Of a DNA stretch of 6,731 nt, positions 1 through 6,271 are shown piece by piece. Positions within the stretch are counted from its first letter, which is position 1, and every line of letters begins with the position of its first letter. A program made the position numbers and the translations under genes. The DNA is from Actinomycetota bacterium (lineage in GTDB: Bacteria; Actinomycetota; Thermoleophilia; Solirubrobacterales; 70-9): positions 8,497 through 15,227 of the forward strand of contig VAYL01000048.1 of the NCBI GenBank assembly GCA_005884305.1, read 5' to 3'. Under the pieces are notes generated by a model that did no database searches, was not told the origin of the DNA, and saw only the letters and a list, made by a program, of their open reading frames with translations.

Positions 1-557
1 ACGTCGAGCGCCGTCGTGGGCTCGTCGGCGATCAGGATCTTGGGGTCGTTCATCAGCGCCATCGCGATCATCACGCGCTGCCGCATCCCGCCGGAGAACT
101 CGTGCGGATAGGCGCCCATGCGGCGCGCGGCGTCCGGGATGCCCACCAGACCCAGGAGCTCGATCGCGCGATCGCGTGCTTCCCGCTTGGAGGAATCTCT
201 GTGGACGTGCATCGCCTCGGTCAGTTGCTTGCCGATCTTGTGGAACGGATGAAGCGAGGTCAGCGGGTCCTGGAAGATCATCGCGATCTCCTCGCCCCGG
301 ATCGCCTGCATCTCCTCGCTTGACGCCTCCAGAAGATCCTGCCCCTCGAAGAGGATTCGCCCGGAGATGGACGTCACCGGCGATTGGGTGAGGCCGAGAA
401 TCGTCATGTTCGCAACGCTCTTGCCGCATCCGGACTCGCCGACGATCCCGAGCGTCTGGCCCTCCTCGACCGAGAACGACGCCCCATCGACGGCCTTGAC
501 GCTGCCGTCGTCGGTCTCGAAGTGGACTCGGAGGTCCTGTACCTCGAGAAGGCTCAC
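1..557 (-). CDS. ABC transporter ATP-binding protein, OppD/DppD type (C-terminal part outside window)
   Basis: Cytoplasmic ATPase subunit of the peptide-class importer encoded by the genes upstream; it would hydrolyse ATP to drive uptake through the two permeases. The visible 185 residues hold, in order, a Walker A loop (GESGCGKS, residues 40-47), the Q-loop (IFQDP, Q96), the ABC signature (FSGGMRQR, 154-161), Walker B (ILIADE, 174-179) and the start of the D-loop (ALD, 183-185). The H-loop and the family's C-terminal oligopeptide-type domain lie beyond the left edge. The GTG start overlaps the permease TGA by 4 nt (GTGA), which indicates translational coupling. A GAGGG purine run lies 10 nt upstream at 568-572. 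The sequence LTSLHPFHKIGKQLTEA is typical of the OppD/DppD branch rather than of sugar or amino-acid ATPases. All visible catalytic motifs are intact. Subfamily is secure; the substrate cannot be read from it. Confidence 0.95.
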   Translation of the reverse strand, partial: MSLLEVQDLRVHFETDDGSVKAVDGASFSVEEGQTLGIVGESGCGKSVANMTILGLTQSPVTSISGRILFEGQDLLEASSEEMQAIRGEEIAMIFQDPLTSLHPFHKIGKQLTEAMHVHRDSSKREARDRAIELLGLVGIPDAARRMGAYPHEFSGGMRQRVMIAMALMNDPKILIADEPTTALD

Positions 558-1594
558 TGGTAGCGCACCCTCGGATCGAGGTAGGCGTACGCGATGTCCA
601 CGATGAGGTTGCAGATGATGATGAAGAAGGCGCCGAAGAGGACGATTCCCTGGATCACCGGCAGGTCGGAGACCCGGATGGCGGTCACGATCTCCTTGCC
701 GATGCCGGGAATGTTGAACACCGACTCAGTGAGGATCGCGTTCCCCGCGAGCAGCAGGCCGATGTCGAGGCCGAGCAGCGTCACGATGGGCGTGATCGCG
801 CTGCGGACCTCATGGCGCATGATGACGCGCCGCTCGCCCACCCCCTTCGCTCTTGCGGTCCGGATGTAGTCCTCGGACATGACGTCGATCATGCTCGAGC
901 GCAGGTACCGCGCGTAAATGGCGGCGGTCGCTGCAGCCAGCACGAGCCATGGCAGGAACAGGGACCAGCACTTCGCGGGGAAGCTGTGCGCGTCGAGGTA
1001 CGCGGCCTGCCCCGGGAAGATGGGGATCTTTCCGACGTCGTCAGCGAACAGGTAAAGGGAGACCAGCCCCAGCCAGAACACGGGCGCCGAGATGAAGGCG
1101 AGGGAGGTGATCATCGTGGTGCGATCGAGGACCGATCGTCGTTTGATCGCCGAGATGATCCCGACGGGTATCCCCATGAGGAGCCAGAAGATCACGGCGC
1201 CGAGGACCAGAAGACCCGTCGCGGGCAGTCGGTCGAAGATGATCGACTTGACCGAGGCCTGCGAGTAGTAGCTCTGGCCGAAGCTGAACTGGGGCGTGAA
1301 GACCCCTCCAGTGGGCCCGCCCTGTACGTGGACGTGGATGAACGGGAAGCTGCCGTTCGCGTCGACGTGGGAGTCCGCGCCGAACATGAAGTTCTTGTAC
1401 TGGACGTAGATCGGCTGATCGAGGTCGAGCTCCTTGCGGATCTGCGCGATCGTGCTCGGAGAAGCGTTGCGGCCGGCACGCAGCTTCGCCGGATCCGCCG
1501 AGGGGAAGACGTAGAAGATCACGAAGATCACCGCGCTCACGATGAAGAGCATCGCGATGCCCCAGAGCACGCGGCGAGCTATGTAGCGAAGCAT
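554..1594 (-). CDS. ABC transporter permease, OppB/DppB type
   Basis: Inner-membrane channel subunit of a peptide/nickel-class importer, 346 residues. The N-terminus MLRYIARRVL followed by a hydrophobic helix (about 11-30) is the classic start of this family. Further hydrophobic segments lie at about 125-150, 160-184, 211-233, 268-290 and 313-336. The cytoplasmic EAA coupling loop that docks on the ATPase is EDYIRTARAKGVGERR and onward (241-266), followed by the family motif NIPGIGKEI (294-302) and the C-terminal DPRVRY. The loop between the first and second membrane segments is about 95 residues, and the protein is some 40 residues longer than E. coli OppB, largely through this loop (rich in Gly, Phe, His and Tyr around 73-112). 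No convincing Shine-Dalgarno sequence precedes the ATG, though the start is fixed by homology. The gene follows the binding-protein gene after a 104-nt gap and overlaps the ATPase gene by 4 nt. Confidence 0.96.
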   Translation of the reverse strand: MLRYIARRVLWGIAMLFIVSAVIFVIFYVFPSADPAKLRAGRNASPSTIAQIRKELDLDQPIYVQYKNFMFGADSHVDANGSFPFIHVHVQGGPTGGVFTPQFSFGQSYYSQASVKSIIFDRLPATGLLVLGAVIFWLLMGIPVGIISAIKRRSVLDRTTMITSLAFISAPVFWLGLVSLYLFADDVGKIPIFPGQAAYLDAHSFPAKCWSLFLPWLVLAAATAAIYARYLRSSMIDVMSEDYIRTARAKGVGERRVIMRHEVRSAITPIVTLLGLDIGLLLAGNAILTESVFNIPGIGKEIVTAIRVSDLPVIQGIVLFGAFFIIICNLIVDIAYAYLDPRVRYQ

Positions 1595-1621
1595 TCGAGT
1601 GTCGTCTTTGTTGGTGGGTCA

Positions 1622-1650
1622 GGCCCCGCCGCCACATGGGCGGCGGGGCC
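1622..1650 (-). promoter_or_regulatory. Perfect 12-bp all-GC stem-loop between binding-protein and permease genes
   Basis: GGCCCCGCCGCC at 1622-1633 pairs exactly with GGCGGCGGGGCC at 1639-1650 across a 5-nt loop. It sits 48 nt after the stop of the binding-protein gene and 27 nt before the permease ATG. Neither strand has a T-run after the stem, so it is not a canonical intrinsic terminator. In many binding-protein-dependent operons an intercistronic stem-loop after the binding-protein gene protects the upstream mRNA from 3' exonucleases or gives partial termination, so that more lipoprotein than permease is made. That role is inferred here from position and structure. Confidence 0.7.
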
Positions 1651-1662
1651 ATACCCAGTTTC

Positions 1663-1696
1663 GTCAGCTGACCCTCCTGGTCAGGTCATCCCTCCT
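1663..1696 (-). repeat. Imperfect tandem repeat (17 and 16 nt) with two Shine-Dalgarno-like cores
   Basis: Directly after the binding-protein stop, the minus strand reads AGGAGGGATGACCTGAC (1696-1680), then one C, then AGGAGGGTCAGCTGAC (1678-1663). The two copies share AGGAGGG and CTGAC and differ by one deletion and two substitutions. Part of the region also forms a small hairpin: CTGACC (1668-1673) and GGTCAG (1679-1684) around a 5-nt loop. Neither AGGAGG is followed at normal spacing by a plausible open frame; the only nearby ATG reads two codons and stops. The function is unknown; it may be a duplication remnant or part of the 3' structure of the upstream message. Confidence 0.45.
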
Positions 1697-1698
1697 CG

Positions 1699-3588
1699 TC
1701 AGCCGCCCGTTACGGACGAGAACGAGAGATCCCACTCGGCGTTGAACAGGTTGACCACGCCGTTCACATCCGTCGAACGGACGTAGCCCTCGTTGTCCCA
1801 GACCCACGGGATCGCGGGTGCCTGCGCCGAGATCTGGTCGTCCAGCTTGCCCCAGTAGGAGGCACGCTGGTCGGCCGGGACCGTCACGCCCTTGTCGATC
1901 GCCTTGTTGATCGTCGGGTCGTTCAACTGCGACCAGTTGGAGTTGTTCGCCGGGCTGGCCGTGATGGTCGACCCGGAGAACGGGACCTGGAGGATGGACT
2001 GCGGATCGTTGAAGTCCTTGATCCAGCCGACGTTCGGACAAACGTTCGGCTCGGACTTCACGACCGAGCAGAACCGCGTGTACATGGAGCTGTGCTCCAC
2101 CTCCTGCAGGTTGACGTTGAAGCCCAGCTTCTCGAGCTGGTCCTTCATGACCGTGGCCGTATCCGACCCCGGAGGGGTGTTGTCGCCAACCATGGTGATG
2201 TCGCAGTCCGACCCCTCGCACTTGCCGCTCTTGAAGCCGGCCTTCTTCATGTACGACGCGGCCAGCTGCATATTCCCGTTCGGGTTCGCGAGGAAATCGA
2301 GCGGCTTTCCGGTGCTCGGGTCCTTCGGGACCCCGTAGCCACCAGCCTCCTCGAAGCCCGGAATTCCGGGCGGGATGTAGTGAGTGGCCACCGCACCGAC
2401 CAGCTCGCCGCCGCGGGTGTTCCGCAGCGCCGTTCGGTCGGTCCCGGCGATGACCGCCTTACGCACATTGATGTCGTTGAACGGAGGCTCGGACGTGTTG
2501 AGCGCCACGAACCGGTTGCCACCCGAGGGCGAGAACGACATCTGATCCGGCGAGTACTTCTGGCCGCTCGCGACCTGCTGGATGATGCTCTTCGACGGCA
2601 CGAAGTCGCCGCTGACCTGATCGGAGCCGCCCAGAATCTTCTGCGACGCCGTGGTCGGATCCGTGAAGCCCTCCTGGATCGTGATCGAGTCCAGGTACGC
2701 GGGCCGGAAATCGGTATTCGCATCCCAGTTCGGGTTGCGAACCAGGTCGATCTCCTTGCCGGGCGTATAGCCGGTCAGCTTGCCCGAGCAGTTCGGGTCT
2801 GTGACCTTGCCGGAGGAGCTGACGCAGTCGTTCTGGACCATGTACGGGCCCGTGAACACGACGTAGTTCCCGTATGTCGACGGGGTCTTCGCGTCGAACT
2901 GCTTCGCGTACTCCTCGGGAACCGGCGCCGACACCGGCAGCGACAGCGTCTGGATCACGACGGCGGACTCAGGCTGCGTCAGCTTGAAGACGATCGTGTG
3001 GTCATCAGGCGTCTGAATGCCGCTGATGTTCGGAGCGACGGTCGGGTTCTTCTTCACCGCCGCCTGGGCCTCCTTGAACCCCTCCAGCGCGCCGAGATAC
3101 ACCGAGGTGTAGCCATTCGCGACGCCCGGCATGATGCTCCGCTCGATCGCGTACTTGACGTCCTTCGAAGTGACCTCGCGGTTCACCGGCGGGCTGAACT
3201 TCACCCCGCTCTTCAGGTGGAATGTGAGCGTCTTGTCGTCAGACGAGATGTCCGGCGGGCCGTCGGCGAGATCCGGCGTTGGCACCGTCGTGTCGTCGGG
3301 CTGCCAGCCGAGCAGGCCCCTCTGCGTGGCCTCGTCCATCTGATAGGTGAACTGGTAGTAGGCCGCGCCGGGGTCCATGTAGTCGATGTCGCCCTCGGCA
3401 AGCACCGTGAGGTGCCCTCCGGACTTCGCGTCGCTTGGAGCCGCGGTGGGCGCCTGGAACTGCGACGGGATTGCGGAGGTGGCGCTGCTCGTGCTGCTAC
3501 TGCCACCGCCGCCGCACGACGACAGCACACCAGCGAGCACGACCAGAACCGGAACCGGCAAGAGCAGCCTGAGCCGCCTGAGTTGCAT
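1699..3588 (-). CDS. Peptide-class ABC transporter substrate-binding lipoprotein (SBP family 5)
   Basis: Extracytoplasmic ligand-capturing subunit of the importer, 629 residues. The N-terminus MQLRRLRLLLPVPVLVVLAG ends in the lipobox LSSC; Cys25 would be lipidated and anchor the protein to the membrane. A Gly/Ser/Thr-rich linker follows (26-38). The mature domain has family-5 features: HLTVLAEGDIDYMDP (59-73), the FHLKSGVKFSPP block (123-134) followed by SKDVKYAIERS (141-151), and FNDINVRKAV (370-379) leading into a late lobe ending in the WVWDNEGYV region. I chose the ATG at 3588 because AAGGA lies 7 nt upstream and the signal peptide then begins cleanly; an in-frame ATG at 3621 has AGGA touching it with no spacer. 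Six cysteines in the mature part fall in three close pairs (255/267, 457/462, 507/517), suggesting disulfides. It lies between the two permease genes. Oligopeptide is the default ligand guess; nickel, opines or sugars are also carried by this family. Confidence 0.95.
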   Translation of the reverse strand: MQLRRLRLLLPVPVLVVLAGVLSSCGGGGSSSTSSATSAIPSQFQAPTAAPSDAKSGGHLTVLAEGDIDYMDPGAAYYQFTYQMDEATQRGLLGWQPDDTTVPTPDLADGPPDISSDDKTLTFHLKSGVKFSPPVNREVTSKDVKYAIERSIMPGVANGYTSVYLGALEGFKEAQAAVKKNPTVAPNISGIQTPDDHTIVFKLTQPESAVVIQTLSLPVSAPVPEEYAKQFDAKTPSTYGNYVVFTGPYMVQNDCVSSSGKVTDPNCSGKLTGYTPGKEIDLVRNPNWDANTDFRPAYLDSITIQEGFTDPTTASQKILGGSDQVSGDFVPSKSIIQQVASGQKYSPDQMSFSPSGGNRFVALNTSEPPFNDINVRKAVIAGTDRTALRNTRGGELVGAVATHYIPPGIPGFEEAGGYGVPKDPSTGKPLDFLANPNGNMQLAASYMKKAGFKSGKCEGSDCDITMVGDNTPPGSDTATVMKDQLEKLGFNVNLQEVEHSSMYTRFCSVVKSEPNVCPNVGWIKDFNDPQSILQVPFSGSTITASPANNSNWSQLNDPTINKAIDKGVTVPADQRASYWGKLDDQISAQAPAIPWVWDNEGYVRSTDVNGVVNLFNAEWDLSFSSVTGG

Positions 3589-3595
3589 CTTCTGG

Positions 3596-3600
3596 TCCTT
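3596..3600 (-). promoter_or_regulatory. Ribosome binding site of the solute-binding lipoprotein gene
   Basis: AAGGA on the minus strand lies 7 nt before the ATG at 3588. It decides the start in favour of the second in-frame ATG and makes the first 11 codons of the longer frame (3621-3589) untranslated leader. Confidence 0.7.
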
Positions 3601-3631
3601 TCGGTTTGGATGAATTTCCATTCCTATCCGA

Positions 3632-4663
3632 TCAAGTTTTCCTGGCCCGTGGGTTCAGGGCGTCCTGCATTGCATCACCCACAAGATTGAAGGCGAGAAC
3701 CGTGAAGAGGAGCGCGAGTCCGGGGAACAGCATGTACCACCAGGCGGTGGTGAAGGTGGGCGTGGCGTCGGAGATCATCTGTCCCCAGCTCGCCGTCGGC
3801 GGCTGGACGCCGACTCCGAGATAGGACAGCGCCGCCTCGTAGAGGATCACCTGCGGCACGAGGATCGAGGCGTAGACGACGATCGGCGCGGTCAGGTTCG
3901 GCAGGATCTCCCTGAAGATGATGCGAAGGTGCGAGGAGCCCTGGGCCCGCGCGGCCTCGATGAACTCCTTCTCGCGCAGCGAGAGAACCTGCCCACGGAT
4001 GATCCGGGCCATGTAGGTCCAGCTCGTGAAGGCGATCACGAAGATCACGACGGTCAGGCCGGGCTTGATCAGCCCACCAAGACACCCCGGATTGCTCGTG
4101 CTTCCCCCGGCGCCGGTGCCGATGGCGATCGAGCACGCCGAGGCGAGCCCGATCGCCAGCATCAGGTACGGGATCGCCAGCAGCACGTCCACGGTGCGAG
4201 AGACCAGCGTGTCGATCCAGCCCCGGAAGTAGCCCGCCAAGAGCCCCATCACGACCCCGAAACCGGTCGCTATGACAGTGGCGCTGAACGCGACGAGCAG
4301 CGAGATTCGCGCGCCGTAGATGACCCGGCTGAAGACGTCTCGGCCGATTTGATCGACGCCGAACCAGTGGGCGCTCGACGGGCCGGTCGCGGTGGCGAAG
4401 ACGGGATCCAGCGCGTGTTGATCAGGGGTATCCGGGTTGGGCGCTCCCAGGATCTTCACGACGAGCGGGGCGAAGATCGCGATCAGGATCACGAGCACCA
4501 GGAACACGAGCGAGGCCAGCGCGAGCTTGTCGTCCTTGAAGCGCCGCCAGAAGAGCTGCCACGGCGAGCGAGCGGCGATCAGGGTCGGATCGAGCTCAAC
4601 GAGCTCCGCGCCGGCGCCTACCGCGGTGCCGGCCGGTTGCTCGCGAAGCTCACTCGCCTCCAA
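3632..4663 (-). CDS. ABC transporter permease, OppC/DppC type
   Basis: Second inner-membrane channel subunit of the importer, 343 residues. A cytoplasmic N-terminal tail (1-33) leads into SPWQLFWRRFKDDKLALASL and the first membrane helix (about 49-70), the OppC N-terminal domain pattern. Then come HWFGVDQIGRDVFSRVIYGAR (split here as the HWFGVDQIGRDV and FSRVIYGAR blocks, 99-119), membrane segments at about 120-144, 157-180, 202-220, 258-276 and 309-330, the EAA coupling loop EFIEAARAQGSSHLRIIFRE (233-252), and the C-terminal GDAMQDALNPR. The start is TTG: an in-frame TAG lies two codons upstream, and GAGAGG lies 10 nt upstream (4674-4679). The loop after the third helix contains a Gly/Ser-rich stretch flanked by Cys177 and Cys194. 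It is the first transporter gene of the cluster and ends 43 nt before the lipoprotein gene. Confidence 0.95.
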   Translation of the reverse strand: MEASELREQPAGTAVGAGAELVELDPTLIAARSPWQLFWRRFKDDKLALASLVFLVLVILIAIFAPLVVKILGAPNPDTPDQHALDPVFATATGPSSAHWFGVDQIGRDVFSRVIYGARISLLVAFSATVIATGFGVVMGLLAGYFRGWIDTLVSRTVDVLLAIPYLMLAIGLASACSIAIGTGAGGSTSNPGCLGGLIKPGLTVVIFVIAFTSWTYMARIIRGQVLSLREKEFIEAARAQGSSHLRIIFREILPNLTAPIVVYASILVPQVILYEAALSYLGVGVQPPTASWGQMISDATPTFTTAWWYMLFPGLALLFTVLAFNLVGDAMQDALNPRARKT

Positions 4664-4709
4664 GGCCTAGATGCCTCTCGTGGAGTTCACGCTGTGTTGC
4701 CCATCCTCG

Positions 4710-6071
4710 CTACCCCTGGCGAGCCCGAGTCGGACCTCGCCGCTCACTCTGAACATCATAAGCCGAAGCGCTCCTAGCCGACCGGGTGGCCAGCCAGTCT
4801 GCAAGATGGCGGTGGGGCGCGAAGGCGAGCGCCGAGCCTCTCGGCGCGGTGCCGAGCGCGACGTAGCCGTCGCTGAGCTTCCAGGCTCGACGGCTCAAGA
4901 CCTGGGCGAAAAGCCCCAGCGTCGTGTAGGCCGGGACCGCCAGGCGGAACTGCGATGCATCGTCGCGATGCCGCCAGCGGAACGCGACGACGCCGACGTC
5001 CCCGGTGACACACCCCGGGCCGGTGCATTGGCGCCGCGATGAGCGCGGTTGCCAGACGGCGAACCGCCCACCGCGCCATCCGGAAGCGCCGGTCTCGGCC
5101 TCGCTGCCCAGCGCACCAGCCAGCAGGATCACGAGCGCCCGCTCCTCTCCGGCGGGGCCGCCGCCGATCCGGTGCCAGCCGCTTCGAAGTCGGCTGGCGA
5201 TGCCGAGCCGCACCGGAACCTGGCGGGCGGTGCCGGGCCAGAGGTTGGGATGAAGGATCTGGGTGCTGTCGGGCGGCGGGCTCTGGAGTGCCCGGTTCAC
5301 GAGGTCCCAACCACCCGCACGCCGGTAGAGATGGAGCATGAATTCGGCGCCGTCCACGTAATCGAAGACCGCCTGCGCGTTGATCGCGTACGGCTCCGGG
5401 TTCGACCCGATCAGGCTCCTGGCGCCGTCGATGCGTTCGCCGAGCGGCACATCGTCGTGTAGATAACGGTGCTGATAGAGGTCCTGGACGAGCGTTGCGG
5501 ACCCCTCGACCACAGCGCGGCGGGCGGACGCCGCCTCGCTGGGGTGGGTGAGGGTGCCGAGGCGCAGGTTGAAGTGCTGGCTCTCGAGGGCGTGGGTGAA
5601 CTCGTGAGCCAGCGTGTACTCGAGCTGGACGCGAGTACCGATGATTGTCGGCACCACGATGATGCGGTTGCGCGGATAGTCGAAGGCCCCGCCGATCCGG
5701 TCCAGCCCGGTGGGCCTCGTGTCCGGGCCGAATCCCGACTCGGGCGGCAGGAGTCCGGCGAGCTGGTCGAGGGCGACGCTCGCGCGCTCGAGCCGGCGCC
5801 TCGCCCCGAGCCGGACGGGATGCATGCGCTCCAGCCGCTGTGCCCTCCGCGCGAGGCTGCGCCCCACCTTGGCGAGCCTGTCCTCGCCCATGACGACCAC
5901 CCGAGGCGGGCGATCGAACCGCAGCCCCCGCAACCGTTCCACTCGCCTGGCAATCGTGCGTGCCATCGGTTGGAGCCGTGTCTCGACCCTCACATGCGGG
6001 CCACGCAGCATCGGGACCGCCGGCCGGTCGCGGCTCGCGCCGGTTCCGCCGATCGCCGCAAGTGCGATCAC
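4710..6071 (-). CDS. Secreted or membrane-anchored HExxH zinc metallopeptidase, specific role unknown
   Basis: Predicted zinc-dependent peptidase acting outside the cytoplasm; its substrate is unknown. Numbered from the GTG at 6071 (453 residues), the zinc motif is HEFTH (156-160) within EYTLAHEFTHALESQHF, and E189 in VVEGSATL is the likely third zinc ligand, a gluzincin-like arrangement. The downstream DSTQILHP block (268-275) resembles a conserved part of similar uncharacterised actinobacterial proteins. The C-terminal half has a close Cys pair (349, 354) and no motif I recognise. GTG 6071 is the first canonical start after an in-frame stop, but it lies inside a hydrophobic segment: the frame upstream encodes RRRWRRRLTVVAVAIGAGA, so the real protein is probably about 31 residues longer, with a positively charged signal anchor. 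The gene ends 46 nt before the OppC-type permease gene on the same strand, so it may be co-transcribed. Peptidase class is fairly sure; exact family is not. Confidence 0.85.
   Translation of the reverse strand: MIALAAIGGTGASRDRPAVPMLRGPHVRVETRLQPMARTIARRVERLRGLRFDRPPRVVVMGEDRLAKVGRSLARRAQRLERMHPVRLGARRRLERASVALDQLAGLLPPESGFGPDTRPTGLDRIGGAFDYPRNRIIVVPTIIGTRVQLEYTLAHEFTHALESQHFNLRLGTLTHPSEAASARRAVVEGSATLVQDLYQHRYLHDDVPLGERIDGARSLIGSNPEPYAINAQAVFDYVDGAEFMLHLYRRAGGWDLVNRALQSPPPDSTQILHPNLWPGTARQVPVRLGIASRLRSGWHRIGGGPAGEERALVILLAGALGSEAETGASGWRGGRFAVWQPRSSRRQCTGPGCVTGDVGVVAFRWRHRDDASQFRLAVPAYTTLGLFAQVLSRRAWKLSDGYVALGTAPRGSALAFAPHRHLADWLATRSARSASAYDVQSERRGPTRARQG
4755..4760 (-). promoter_or_regulatory. 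Possible -10 element upstream of the transporter operon
   Basis: The minus strand reads TATGAT here, close to the TATAAT consensus, in an otherwise very GC-rich stretch inside the last codons of the metallopeptidase gene. Transcription would begin near 4748, giving a leader of about 85 nt before the TTG at 4663. No recognisable -35 lies at 17 nt upstream, so this is weak. If real, the transporter could be expressed independently of the metallopeptidase. Confidence 0.25.
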
Positions 6072-6164
6072 AGCCCCCGCGCCGATCGCGACGGCGACGA
6101 CCGTGAGCCGCCGGCGCCACCGGCGGCGCGTTGATCGTGAGGTGTGGCCCGGGCTTCCGAGCGT
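6072..6164 (-). other. In-frame 5' extension of the metallopeptidase encoding an Arg-rich signal anchor, without a canonical start codon
   Basis: Reading the metallopeptidase frame upstream of GTG 6071 gives SRSTRRRWRRR followed by LTVVAVAIGAGA, which joins VIALAAIGG in the accepted protein. Together these form a charged N-region and a continuous hydrophobic helix, as in a signal peptide or signal anchor. The 31 codons from 6164 end in G or C in 26 cases, like real coding sequence here. The frame is open back to a TGA at about 6185 but contains no ATG, GTG or TTG. The codon best placed after the strong Shine-Dalgarno at 6171-6178 is ACG at 6162-6164, with a 6-nt spacer. A rare ACG start or a base error that removed a start codon are both possible. 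Confidence 0.6.
6107..6127. repeat. Perfect 8-bp inverted repeat in the metallopeptidase 5' region
   Basis: GCCGCCGG (6107-6114) pairs exactly with CCGGCGGC (6120-6127) around a 5-nt loop. On the minus strand it falls in the codons of the arginine run of the proposed signal anchor. The CGG/CGC arginine codons alone could produce it, so it may have no separate function. Confidence 0.4.
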
Positions 6165-6168
6165 GGCC

Positions 6169-6184
6169 GACTCCTTCCGGAGTC
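6169..6184 (-). promoter_or_regulatory. Hairpin with GNRA loop enclosing the metallopeptidase Shine-Dalgarno
   Basis: On the minus strand GACTCC (6184-6179) and GGAGTC (6174-6169) form a perfect 6-bp stem closed by GGAA (6178-6175), a GNRA-type tetraloop. The strongest Shine-Dalgarno in the region, GGAAGGAG (6178-6171), occupies the loop and most of the 3' arm. If transcribed as a unit, the fold would hide the ribosome site and could make translation responsive to temperature, ligand or protein binding. A TACTCT -10-like hexamer at 6185-6190 would instead start transcription near the loop and exclude the 5' arm, so the regulatory reading is uncertain. Confidence 0.45.
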
Positions 6185-6257
6185 AGAGTAGACCCTGCGA
6201 CCCGCCACCTCGCGAGCCGGGGCATGGGGCGCCGACGTCCGGTGCGCTGGGAGTGCA

Positions 6258-6263
6258 TATCCT
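6258..6263 (+). promoter_or_regulatory. Possible -10 element of the alcohol dehydrogenase gene
   Basis: TATCCT matches TATAAT at four positions and ends 8 nt before the GTG at 6272. At that distance the transcript would begin on or next to the start codon, making the mRNA leaderless, as is common in actinobacteria. This fits the lack of a Shine-Dalgarno upstream of the GTG. No clear -35 is present. Confidence 0.35.
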
Positions 6264-6271
6264 GCGGCGCC

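Noticed and set aside
1622..1650. Reading the 12-bp stem-loop as a canonical rho-independent terminator
   Set aside because: No T-tract follows on either strand, and the same-strand permease begins 27 nt later.
812..1786. 324-residue plus-strand frame opposite the OppB-type permease
   Set aside because: Highly charged translation rich in Asp, Glu, Arg and Gly, as produced by the antisense of membrane-protein codons; it has no domain and crosses the intergenic stem-loop.
3589..3621. Upstream ATG giving the binding protein 11 extra residues (MEIHPNRKDQK)
   Set aside because: The AGGA before it touches the ATG with no spacer, whereas the ATG at 3588 has AAGGA at 7 nt and begins a clean lipoprotein signal peptide.
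2092..3690. 532-residue open frame on the plus strand opposite the binding-protein gene
   Set aside because: Arg/Val/Leu-rich translation without recognisable domains, fully antisense to a gene with lipobox, ribosome site and family motifs; a typical shadow of high-GC coding DNA.
6242..6271. Longer dehydrogenase start at GTG 6242 adding a CxxC peptide (WECISCGA)
   Set aside because: The family normally begins at the RAVTFQ-like segment, the extension has no ribosome site, and it contains the -10-like element; a CxxC in ten residues is weak evidence for a zinc ribbon.
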